Origin: Cordia subcordata
Lineage: Eukaryota; Streptophyta; Magnoliopsida; Boraginales; Cordiaceae
Direction: 5' to 3'
Assembly: GCA_028554755.1 (NCBI GenBank)
Contig: JAPTOF010000020.1
Coordinates: forward strand, 625,001 to 689,000
DNA: 64,000 bases
Shown here: positions 10,800-21,059 of the stretch, one piece after another
Layout: every line of letters starts with the position of its first letter
Position numbering within the stretch: the first letter of the stretch is position 1
The notes under the pieces: generated by a model
Seen by the model: only the letters and a program-made list of their open reading frames with translations
Told to the model about the DNA's origin: nothing
The model's database searches: none
Position numbers and translations under genes: made by a program

Positions 10800-11255
10800 C
10801 TGAATGATTGTACTACTTGTATAACTCAGCTAATCTAAGTTGCTTAATGGATTTTGATAGCTTAAAACTTGTTATTTTCTTATCCATATGCATGAGCTTT
10901 GCTTCTTTCCTTGTCTTTGGTCTTATTAGGCTTCTGAATGCACTTTTGGAGCATTTTTTAAGCTATTTTGCTGCTGTACATGTTCAAGAATTACTTTTGA
11001 CTGATTTTTTTAAATTTTTATGTGTTAGATTCTGGAGGAAGTGTTGGGAAAATGTGAGAATGATTATTCTGATTATCTGCTTTGTGTATAAGAACTATTT
11101 TGCAATTTGGGCCAAGGTCTGAGAAATTATGATACTTTGATTAATATTTTGCATAATATTGTCTGAGCGTGAGTGCACATCTATATGTGTGTGTCAGTGT
11201 GTGGCTTTCTTCCACTTAAATTATGATGAATGAAAATTTTGAGTCCTGGATAATA
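10800..11255. repeat. Segmental duplication block, copy B, right part
   Basis: Nearly the same as 2848-3300. The 104-codon open frame is preserved, with only a few amino-acid changes. Similarity stops just after GAGTCCTGGATAATAA. Confidence 0.85.
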
Positions 11256-11870
11256 ATTTTCATCGTCATTATCGATGATGGATTGGTTTGTTACATGCCG
11301 GGAGTGCAAGGATTGCTTGTTTTTACTGTTTGGGGTCTTGTTGATGTGTGCTAATTAAATGGTTTTCAGTCTATAGCTTGGGATTCTTATGATTGTTCTG
11401 AAACTTTGATAAGGTTCTAAGAAAAAGCTTTGGCCTCTTACCTAATGTTTGGAAGCTGGTGGTATGGAATTCACTGATTTCTAAATCAATTAAAGAAAAG
11501 AAATTAGAGGTTGTATTGGACCAAATATATGTTAAACATTTTATCTGGTGATTTGTTGGGGGTTCTTGGTTATGGTTTTGGATTCCTTATTGTCAACGAA
11601 AACAAGGAGAAGAAAACAAGCAGATTCTGGATTTCACACTGTTGCTTTCCTTGCCGTGATCACTTACCCACCCACCAGCTAAAACCAAATCAAGTCTTAT
11701 TCCCTTGAGAGCCTTCTCTTCATTTCTCTTGTTTAAATATAAAGAATTAGAATTCACCTTATAATCTCTTGGAAACTACTTAGAGAGGATCTGAACCCAT
11801 AGTACCAGTCCTAAGCTAAAGCTAAAGCCAAATAAAAATAAAAAATCATTTTTTCTCTTTGACTTGGTCA
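11255..11870. other. Intergenic stretch, nothing recognised
   Basis: No supported coding sequence. Confidence 0.5.
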
Positions 11871-11879
11871 GCATGCAAT

Positions 11880-12130
11880 ATTAGGCCCATTTAATGATAA
11901 CATGAAAAATCATCATGGGCCCAATTACAGATGCATTATTAGGCCCATAAATATAGGGCCAAGATCGTTGTCTATTTTCAAATTCAACCCCTATTAGTAT
12001 TTCTTAAACTTTCTGCTTTTCTTTTTCATCTCTCGCGTCTATAAATAAGCGGCGCAGTATTTCACCTTCTTTTCGTGCCTAGCAGTATCTTTTTGACGGT
12101 AAGTCTTGTTATTTTGTTAACAGTATACAG
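11880..12130 (+). promoter_or_regulatory. Promoter and leader of small membrane-protein gene B
   Basis: AGGCCCAT (about 11883), TGGGCCCAAT (about 11917) and AGGCCCATAA (about 11941) form a site II cluster. TCTATAAATAAGC (about 12038) is a TATA box, followed by a C/T-rich leader and a donor ACG|GTAAGT near 12098. This mirrors the GGCCCA/AGCCCA cluster ahead of gene A. Confidence 0.5.
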
Positions 12131-12466
12131 TACACAAAAACTATTAATTAACGTGCATTGATTATTTTTGCAGAGTATTATTCACAAGCTTTTGCAGAGT
12201 ATTATTCACGAGCTATCTTACAACTTTGAGGTAAAAACAAACGTAACTACAATTTAAACTATTATGTGTACATATCGTGATATATGCGTATCCTTTATGC
12301 TTGGTTCGGTTGAATATTTGTGTACATAATATAAGATGGATAACGTAATGTTGGTAATTTAAGTATTTGAACTATGGGAGTGCGAGAATGTGAATATGCT
12401 TGCATATTTGCAGACATTATTGATCATGTTAGTGACAAATTTCAATATGCTTATGTATTTGTAGAC

Positions 12467-12787
12467 ATGTCAAAACAAGAAGCTGTGTTTCGGATGACCG
12501 TGGAGCTGGCGAGATTATGTCCCCTTATTCTTTTTGGAGGGGTTGTGGGTCACTTTTACGCACAGAACCACCGTCCATCAAGTGAGGAAGGACCCTTTTG
12601 GAAGAGACTACTATTTAGGGTATCTCCCCTCTTGCTTTGTGGAGGGGTAGTATATCTCTCCTATCGTGACTGGAAGGCAAGCGGGGCTCCACCTCTTATT
12701 GACATAAAAATTGACCTACCCATAGAAATTCCTTCTTTAGAAATAGAAACTGGGGAAGGGGAAGGGGAAGGGGAAGGGCTTCATTAA
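12467..12787 (+). CDS. Small membrane protein B (106 aa), paralogue of A
   Basis: Not recognised. It is related to the gene at 5434: FWKRLLFRVSPLLL, SYRDWKASGAPPLIDIKI matches FWKKLL..TPVLLL, YQDWKDSGSPPLI. The ATG follows TTTGTAG|AC, the same position as in gene A. There are two hydrophobic segments, LCPLILFGGVVGHFY (about residues 18-32) and SPLLLCGGVVYLSY (about 54-67). They resemble each other, so gene B may hold an internal duplication that gene A lacks at its N-terminus. The C-terminus ends in a GEGEGEGEG run encoded by a GGGGAA hexamer repeat. A hairpin with cytosolic polar tails is plausible. Function is unknown. Confidence 0.55.
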   Translation: MSKQEAVFRMTVELARLCPLILFGGVVGHFYAQNHRPSSEEGPFWKRLLFRVSPLLLCGGVVYLSYRDWKASGAPPLIDIKIDLPIEIPSLEIETGEGEGEGEGLH

Positions 12788-12789
12788 GA

Positions 12790-13960
12790 AAAATTAGTAT
12801 GTTATTCTGTACCCTAGAAGAGTAGTGTTAGCGTCTCTAGTATTGAGAGCTTGTCTTGCTTTAATATATCAAATACCTTGCCTTGCTTTAATATTGATAA
12901 TCAGTGGCGTCTTGCTTTAATATTAATATCAGTGTTTGAACATATTACATCAAAATAATAAGAGTTTTTCTCCCTCTTATAATATTTTTTGTCTTCTCTA
13001 TTTTTTTGTAGGTTTATAATTCTTGATTAGTAGCTTTATAATTCTTGATTAGTTTCACAAAATAGCAAATAACTGTACTCGTGGGTATTCGTAGCTTTCC
13101 TCGACTTTCATTTTAAGTAATATGTATCAAATATTAAGGGGAGTGTTGATATATTTCGATGTTATGGAATTAAATGGTGTTTAAATATCATCATTATCCA
13201 AATTAAACAACTTAAATAAAACTGTCTACAAATTCAATGGATATGTCAAGTCCTGTTAAATCTATATTTTAACTTTTCTACTCCCTTTATATTATGTCTT
13301 TTCTATTTTCTTATTTTTTGGGGTCAGGTTTTATTTAATTTGTTTGAGTCAAAGTTAGACTCAATTTATAATGTGTATTTGTTTTAGGAAAAAAGAAAAT
13401 AAAGGAAAAAGAAGACAATAAGAAAGCCCAAAACCAGCCCTCTTGGAATATATCAAGATCCTTACATTGAAAACTTTGTAACATGTGAGATCAATAAGGC
13501 ATCCATTTGCTTCATTGGAATGATAGGCAACAGCTAGCTAGCTGATATCTTTAAAATCGAAGAATAGAAGGTATTAATTAGCCTAAAACCCCCTAAACAA
13601 CCCCCCCCCCATCCCTTATTTAAATTTGAATGTGTAATATGTAATTTGGACTGGTACAAGGGAATGGGCTGTATTTCACATAATTTTAAATAAATCAACT
13701 TGGCAATCAGATAGTATCTTCCAGGAGGCACCGACGTCAGGTTCATCCAAACCAACACTTGAATTGTCTTCATTAACTCCTCCTGTTAACTTACTCGATT
13801 CATTCTCCTACTGAGGTAAGGTGTATTGATATAATACCTATATATCCTCATCTTCCTTTTGCACCTGAACACACCCCCAGGGTGCTAAAAAGGGAAAACA
13901 GAAAGGAAGCAAACTCGGTAACTCAATGTATAGGCACTGTGTTAGTCACAGGCAAGCAAT
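12790..13960. other. Intergenic, with LTR-like fragments
   Basis: Contains a second piece similar to the LTR-like sequence near 8.9 kb (about 12949-13000). A purine-rich AAGGGGAG next to TGTTGATATA at about 13136-13155 resembles a polypurine tract and LTR start. This insertion explains why copy B is longer than copy A here. A C-run lies at about 13600. Confidence 0.35.
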
Positions 13961-13969
13961 TAACATGTG

Positions 13970-14267
13970 ACGTTATTAATTTTTAGCTCTCGCTTGAACT
14001 GGTTGACCTTAAAGAAACAGAAATTAAAGGATTTAGTTTCATCGTTATGTGACCTTTGCTTCTCACTCGCCGTTTATGTTCTGCTGGCAATAGGTTGTGT
14101 GAAATTATTTGCTGAATTTTTCTTTCCTCTACTTGTTTTTTTTTTTTTTTTTGTAGTCTGGATCGTTGCCTACCAGTTCATCGCAAGAACCACCGTGTCC
14201 CTCTTCTTCCAGCAGCTTTACTAGAGAAAGATTAATTCCCAAGATTGATCACTATATGGGACTCTAG
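13970..14267 (+). other. Duplicated block end, plus possible exon remnant
   Basis: 13973-14065 matches 5940-6030. After a T-run and TTGTAG, a frame at about 14157-14267 reads SGSLPTSSSQEPPCPSSSSS, then a short tail and stop. It could be an exon remnant, but nothing identifies it. Confidence 0.25.
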
Positions 14268-14442
14268 AATGTGGTACCATTATCAATTAATGCTTCATAC
14301 TACTACTTGATAGAGTGAGTTGATGTGAAAATATAAATTATTTTTATAAGATTCCAAGATACCTATGGAAGGAGAAGAGTAACTTAATATCATTTGTACG
14401 AAATAATTATATAATCTTGGACTCTCCAATAATCTGATTTAA

Positions 14443-14692
14443 GGCTCGGACTCATTTGAATTGGCTTTCTTAAAGCGTTTTTTTAAACATATATTTAACT
14501 TTTGAGAAAAGTGTTTTCTTGATAAGTTAAAATTTTTTGTTTCTGAAAAAAGCTGAATTTGAATTTTTTTAAAAAAGAATTATAGTTTTTTTCGAAGTCA
14601 AATTAAATACTTATTGGGAAAATAATGTACCTTCTTTTAGGACAAAAGTATTTTTTCATGCAGAAAAAGTCAATCCGAAAGGCCTTAAGGAG
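14443..14692. mobile_element. MITE of the GGGCCTGTTTGGATT family
   Basis: Ends AAGGCTCGGACTCATTTGAA and GTCAATCCGAAAGGCCTT are imperfect inverted repeats, with TTA/TAA outside. The interior is A/T-run-rich like the copies at 49.2, 51.8 and 63.6 kb. About 245 bp, no coding capacity. Confidence 0.5.
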
Positions 14693-14987
14693 CAAGTAAT
14701 AGACAGAAATTTGCGAACGTCATTTTGCATTTTTATGCTACAAGAATTTCTACCTTTCTTCTCTGTCTGAGGATTTGTTTCTTCAGCAAATGGAAACAGT
14801 TAACCTAGTATTTTTTGTAACAACATTGTTGGTAATCTTTATTTAATCCTCTGACTTGTTCGTTCCTGATCTCACCGACCTCTGCAAAGTGCTCTCTCTA
14901 CCTCTGGATTGAAGGTAATTTCGACTCCCAGTTCTGCTTCATTTGGTGATGCCTGATCACAATCTAAATGAGCTCCTTGCTATTTTC

Positions 14988-15191
14988 AGGAGCATTACGA
15001 AATATCAGATGAAGCGTCAAGTCAAAGCAGCCCTCGCACATCCAGTGGGATCCATGCAGCAGAAGAGACACAAGGTGAACCTTCCGGAGCTAGTCTGTTT
15101 GGAAGGAAGTTTCTTGGCGTTAGTGCTTCATTTCTTACAAGAAGTCGCATTGCTATGCAATCTTACAAGTAGCAATACCATTCGCCCTTAA
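14988..15191 (+). CDS. Possible 3' exon of unknown gene fragment
   Basis: After TATTTTCAG one frame reads EHYEISDEASSQSSPRTSSG, then IHAAEETQGEPSGASLFGRK and FLGVSASFLTRSRIAMQSYK before TAG. The Ser-rich composition looks coding. A possible upstream exon near 14825-14911 ends at GAAG|GTAATT, but the frames do not join cleanly. Not recognised; probably a gene fragment. Confidence 0.25.
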   Translation, partial: RSITKYQMKRQVKAALAHPVGSMQQKRHKVNLPELVCLEGSFLALVLHFLQEVALLCNLTSSNTIRP

Positions 15192-15194
15192 ACT

Positions 15195-16585
15195 AATTTG
15201 GATAGATACAAAGAATATATATTTGTACCCTGTTAAGAGGGAAAACTTCCAAACCTAATTGCTCTCGTCTTTCATATTCATTCTGGGTCCACAATTTTGT
15301 AGAGATATGTTAGAAAGTGATTTTAGGATGTGTATACATACATATGTGTGCGTGCGCGCACGGTCCATCTCTGGTTGGAGTTGTCTTAAGTAATTGAGTC
15401 TGAGCTGCTCACCCATTACTTCTTCTGACATGCCAAACGAGAAAGGTTTGAGGCTAAACGATAAAATCTTAGCACTAAAACACTTTGATATATTTAAATT
15501 CTGGCTTTCTTTTTCTGTTCATCAGAGAGCTTATTTATCATATCCACAATTCTACTCAAGGACGAGTGATTTTCAAGTAGAGGGATTGGTCTAGGATAAT
15601 TGAATTTTAATTATTCCACAACTCTAATCATAGTTTTAGATTTTATTGTTTCCTAAGCAATTTTATTTTATTAGGATTCCTATATGTCATTTAGGATTTG
15701 GTCATTAGCTATTATTATAGATTTTATTGCTTTCCTAGCATTTTTATTTCATTAGAATTCATATATTTCATTTAGGATTGGGTCATTAGCTATTATTATA
15801 GTTTTAGAACAGGATATAATTTAGGAGTCTGCAAATAGGGAATAACCTTTCATAATTAATAATAGTACGATAATATATTTCTTAAAATTTTCTATTTTCC
15901 CTTGCAAGAGATCTTTTTTATCTTTGTATGAATTCTTTCTTTCACATACACGCTTTCAGCTTTGTCACTAACCCATGCACGATAATATGTACATAAATTG
16001 ATAAGTTTATTTTTTGCAAAACATTGACCCCTTTCACAAGCAAAGTTCAAAGTGAGTACTCTAACTAATCACCATATATTGATGATTAATTTCATGTACG
16101 TGTGTCAGAAGCAAAGTTTAAACATGATTTGCAATTTGAAGCAAAGTCAAGTTGCAAATGCCGTTATCATACCAATATGTCTTTTGTCTGAACTCTTTCA
16201 GATACACGCTTCCGCTTTGTCAATAACCCATGTACAGAGATCCATTCTTCCTCTTAAAACATTGCATCCATGAAAAATAAAATAAAATAAAAAGAAGGAT
16301 TCTCAAGGTAATGCTTTAAAAAAATAACATCTACATGATTTGTCCGACCGAGTCGGCCAGCCTTTCGGGATTGATATAGTCTTTAAGTTATCAAATAAAT
16401 AAGTTTATTATAAGATCATAACAATCACAATGTAATCATATCTCAAAATCAATTCCCATCTCATAAGTTAATTAGCTACATAAGCAATTCCTAAAATCAA
16501 AACAACACATTTTGCTAGTATGAAGTTGTTAAAAAGCGATATGTTGAGTTTTCACCTAAAATACCATAAATAGATACTTTTCCTA
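15195..16585. other. Intergenic stretch, nothing recognised
   Basis: AT-rich. Near 15630-15800 a unit of about 100 bp is repeated (TTTTATTT(T/C)ATTAG(G/A)ATTC, then CATTTAGGATT and GGTCATTAGCTATTATTATAG). No gene seen. Confidence 0.5.
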
Positions 16586-16589
16586 GTCA

Positions 16590-16797
16590 AATCATAACAT
16601 GGACCGAGGGGAATCAATTATTAGCTTTGCGGTACTAGAGACAGCTTGGCGTTGCAACTCACGATTAAACATTTCGCACTCTTTTTTTCCAAAGGGATGA
16701 CCACAATGATAACTATATCTACCATCCCCTGCATAGAACTTGAAAGAGTTGCTGATAACCATTCGATCAAGTACAACGGCACTTCTCAGAACAAACT
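16590..16797 (-). pseudogene. Last exon of a second FBD-type F-box gene, truncated
   Basis: On the minus strand the frame reads FVLRSAVVLDRMVISNSFKF, YAGDGRYSYHCGHPFGKKE and continues to AKLIIDSPRSML and stop (near 16599). The first part is nearly the same in DNA as window bases 1-80, the equivalent place in the first F-box gene. Similarity breaks off at about 16797, exactly where Copia-type sequence starts. It gives the likely C-terminus of the family member that is cut at the window start. Confidence 0.7.
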
Positions 16798-19700
16798 ATC
16801 ATTAAACCATTCTATCATTAAACCCACCTCCCCCACATCTCTCTCCGGTAAATAGACCTCCAAAGATCCATAAACTGCTGCTCTAAAAAAAAATTGGGTC
16901 TGTAAATCTCTCTGTGGCTGACTGGCAACAAGTTGACTGCTTTGTGCAGTCGTGCATCACTGCACCATTGTCGGAGTCCCTCCTCTCCCATGCCCTCGCT
17001 CATTCTAATTCTCGTGACCTATGGCTCTCACTAGAGGAGAATTTTCTCCAACGATCTCTTGCTCGGCGATCTTTGCTTTGGACTCAACTTCGAAATTTAA
17101 AGAAAGATCAACTCTCCATTACTGATTACCTTCAACAAATTACAACTTTGTCAAATTCGCTCTCCCCCGTGAGAGACCCGCTGTCTGATTCTGATCTAGT
17201 ACTTTGTACCTTTGATGGGTTGTCGGCTAGTTACCATGCTTTCATTACTTTGGTGGAGAATATTGCTGCTACACGTACTTTATCCCAGTTGCGAGCCAAA
17301 TTGCTCACCTGTGAGTAAAGACTCGTGCTAGGATCTGATAACAATGCTTCTCCTTCGAATCCTCAGACTGCTTTTCAATATCAACTCCAAGCCTTTGTCG
17401 TCACGCGTTCTTCTGCTTCTTAGTCTTATAACCAATCCAAGCCCAGTAATCATAATGCTCCCAAGAATAATTTCCAAGGGCGTCGCAATCGCTATCATGG
17501 CAAATGTCAGATATATTTCCAGAAAGGCCACTCTGCTGCTTACTGTCAACAACGATACAACTATGGATGCCCAAGCATAGCTTTTGGTCAGTTTGCTGGA
17601 CTTTCTCAACATAATATGCATAGTAGCTTACCCTCTGCCTTGTCGTCCTTTAGTGCACCAGGTATGAAGTTCGACTCTCATGGTCTCAGTGATCACAATT
17701 AGTCTCTTCCTTATTTACTCCCTACCCTTTCCACAGGCACTTGGATTTCAGATTCTGGCGCTGCATCACGTATGACTAGATTCTGGCACTACATCACACA
17801 TGACTCATGATGCCCAAATGCTTCAACAATCTCAACCTTACTCTGGCAACGATATAGTTACGGTTGGCAATGGTACATCTCTATCTATTGCTCGCATTGG
17901 TTCTTCTTCTTTTCTTGCTTCTGATCACAATTTTAAATTAAAAAATGTCTTACATGTCCCTCACATTGCTCATAATCATGTCTCTATTTCTAAATTCACA
18001 AAGAATAATGGCGTCTCACTTGAATTTTTTCCTAAATCCTGTGTTGTTAAGGACCTCTACACTGGGACTCTACTACTGAGGGGCCGCTGTGATTCCAATC
18101 TTTATTTTCTTCACGTCGAGTCTTCTTCTTCCTCACACAATGCTCTCGCCACGTCACGTCTACCTGCTATAACCTGGCATGCTTGTCTGGGCAATCTCTT
18201 CTCACATATTTTGTCTACAATAAAGCTTCAATCTTCCACTGATATGTCTAGTTTTACTTCTTTAAATAATGCATGTAAAGGTTGTATGCTTTGTAAAAGT
18301 CACAAGTTACCATTTAAAACTATCGAACCATTGCACATCTACCCCCCTTGAAATAATACACTGTTACATTTGGGGCCCTCGTCTATCTTATCCTGCTCAA
18401 GATTTCATTTCTTTATCATATTTGTGGAAGAGTTTACACGATACACATGGCTGTGTCCCCAAAAACATAAAAATGATTGTGTTGATAGTTTCAAACGCTT
18501 TGAGTGCCAAGTTGAAAATCGGTTTTCTACTACCATAAAGCTTTTTCAATGCGACGCCATTAGAGAACTCACTTTGAGCCTATTCAAAACCTTTCGTTGA
18601 GTCCTCTGGCATTCATTACAGAATTTGTGTCCCCATACCCCCAAGAAAAATAGGTTTGCTGAACGAAAAATTCATCACATTTGTGAAATGGGTATTTTTA
18701 AAAATAATTCTTCTTTTTGCAAAGTTTTTGGATTTCATCCAGATTATAATTTTTTACGAATTTTTGGATGTCTTTGTTATCCATTTCTTGGTGCTTACAG
18801 GCAACATAAACTTAGTCCAAAATCATCACAATGTGTTTTTTTGGGATATGCCGAACACTCGTTGACATATCGTTGCTATGATCTTCGCGCAAAGCGTGTG
18901 TATACTTCTTGTCATGTAAAATTTGATGAGTCACAATCACTATTTCAGGACTGTGTCAAGCCCCCTGGCGTGAGTCCTTCAACACACTTCCACGCCATTA
19001 TCCAATCTCATGCCCTTTACATCTGTTTCTCTTAATGCACTACTATGCATCTTTGATAATCCTCTCAACACATGTCCACCAACACCGATTGCATCACCCA
19101 CTGCTGCACCCTTATTTGATCCTCCATGCTCACCATCTACCTCAAAATTAGATGCCCCATCCACTGCCCAATTCGATGACCACCACAAGCCCCCCTAGTT
19201 CCCAAGCTGGTTCGTCGCATGTCACCCCTGTGTCACTCCCTCACAGATTGAAATCTCAACTCCGTCCACTTCCACTACCCATCACATGATTACTAGGTCA
19301 AGAGTAAATAATTCTAAACCCAACAAATTTCCAGACTTTGTCTTCTATAATGTGTCAACCCAACACCCTTATTCACAGTTCCATAAGAGTCTGAGCCTTC
19401 GACCTTTCTCCAGGCCAATAAGCATCACCATTGGCACAAGGCAATGAGGCATGAGTATAATGCGTTGATAAAAAATTGGACGTGGATTTTAGTTCCCAAA
19501 CTAGCAAATGTCAATATCATAGGCTGTAAATAGGTATTTTGAATCAAACGGAACTATTGATCGATATCAGGCACACATGGTTGCCAAAAGTTATAGTCAA
19601 GAAGAGGGTATTGACTATGGTGAAACTTTCAGTCCGATGGTCAAACCCACCACAATTCGCCTAGTACTGACAATTGCCCTCTCAAAGCAATGGTCGATTA

Positions 19701-21058
19701 AACAATTGGATGTGAATAATGCTTTCCCGCATGGATTTCTTAATGAGGATGTTTGTATGGCACAACCGCCTAGTTTCATTCACTTTGGTTTTCCTGACCA
19801 TCTGTGTAAATTGCAGAAAGCATTGTATGGCCTTAAACAAGCATCTCGAGCTTGGTACTTGAGGCTCAGCTCCTATTTAGTCCAGCTTGATTTCTCTTCA
19901 TCACGGCTAGATTCCTTTCTCTTTACTCATCATACTGCCACTAATATCATTTTTATTCTTGTGTACGTTGATGGTATCTTAATTACAAGGAGCAATGATC
20001 ATGCCATTGCAGATATATCTCACCTTCATGAGGAGTTCCCATTAAAAAACCTTAGGCCTTTGAATTTTTTTCCTTAGTGTACAAGTTACTTGAACTTTCA
20101 CTAACTTTCTACCCAGTCAACAAAAGTCTATTGATGATCTACTTGTGTTGCGCTGGCATGAATGGTGCTAAACCAGTCAAGATTCCAATATCTCCAAATT
20201 TGAAATTGCAAAAAGATACCGATGACCCCTTTTATGATTCGACTTTATATCGCAGTATTGTAGGGGCACTTCAGTATCTTACGCTTACCAAGTCGGAGAT
20301 CGCTTTTGCTGTCAATAAAGTTTCTCAGTATATGCAGTCTCCTACCACTGAACATCGGCAAGAAGTTAAGCACATACTTAGATATTTGAAAGGCCTTTTT
20401 CTAAAAGCCTTAACAGATCTTGCCTTGCGTGCTTTTTCGGATTCTGACTAGGCAGGGTGTCTAGATGATGACAAAGTACTCATGGTGGTCTGCTAAAAAG
20501 CAAACAACGACATCTCGCTCAAGCATTGAGACTGAATATAGGGCAATCGCTTTTGCCACGGCGGAATTATGTTGGCTTCGCTCGCTGCTTCATGTGCTTC
20601 TCATCATTCCTCCGTCACCACCGATACTTTGGTGTGATAATATTGGTACTACATATTTAACCGCCAACTTGGTCTTTCTGCTCGCACCAAACATATTGAC
20701 ATTAATGTTCATTTTGTACGCAAAAAGGTTGCCTCTGGTGAACTTACAGTTCGCTTCATTTCTACAGTTGATCAACTAGCAGATATAATGACCAAAGGTT
20801 TGGCAATAGCTCGGTTCCATACTTTTCAACACAAGCACACTATAGTCTCTCCGAATTCGCTTGAAGAGGCGTGATAAAGGTCAAAGGATTATTTTGTATA
20901 TTATATTTTTTCTTTTGTATAAATTGATTACCTTCTTTGTACATATGGAAAATTAGCTTGATTGTAGGCATTGTAATCTTCATATTTAGAGCAACTCTTC
21001 TGTATAAAAAGGCACTCTCTATACAGAATGAATATCAATGAAAATACCATTTTTTTCA
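16798..21058 (+). mobile_element. 5'-truncated, degenerate Ty1/Copia retrotransposon
   Basis: Domains in order: gag UBN2-like (16914-17318, LWLSLEENFLQRS), a zinc knuckle near 17505 (CQIYFQKGHSAAYC, second Cys changed to Tyr), protease motif WISDSGA near 17750, GAG-preintegrase and zinc finger (WHACLGN..CKGCMLCKSHK, 18176-18320), broken integrase (18370-19000), reverse transcriptase (19577-20077), then RNase H (20077-20830; [25 protein letters not shown]). The polymerase box reads YVDGILI, with the second catalytic Asp replaced by Gly. Many stops and frameshifts separate the parts. A 3' LTR-like piece (20872-21058) begins TGATAAAGG after GAAGAGGCG, has a TATAAAAAGGC, and ends near TTTTTTCA. 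No 5' LTR is visible; the left end abuts the F-box exon. Confidence 0.9.
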
Positions 21059-21059
21059 A

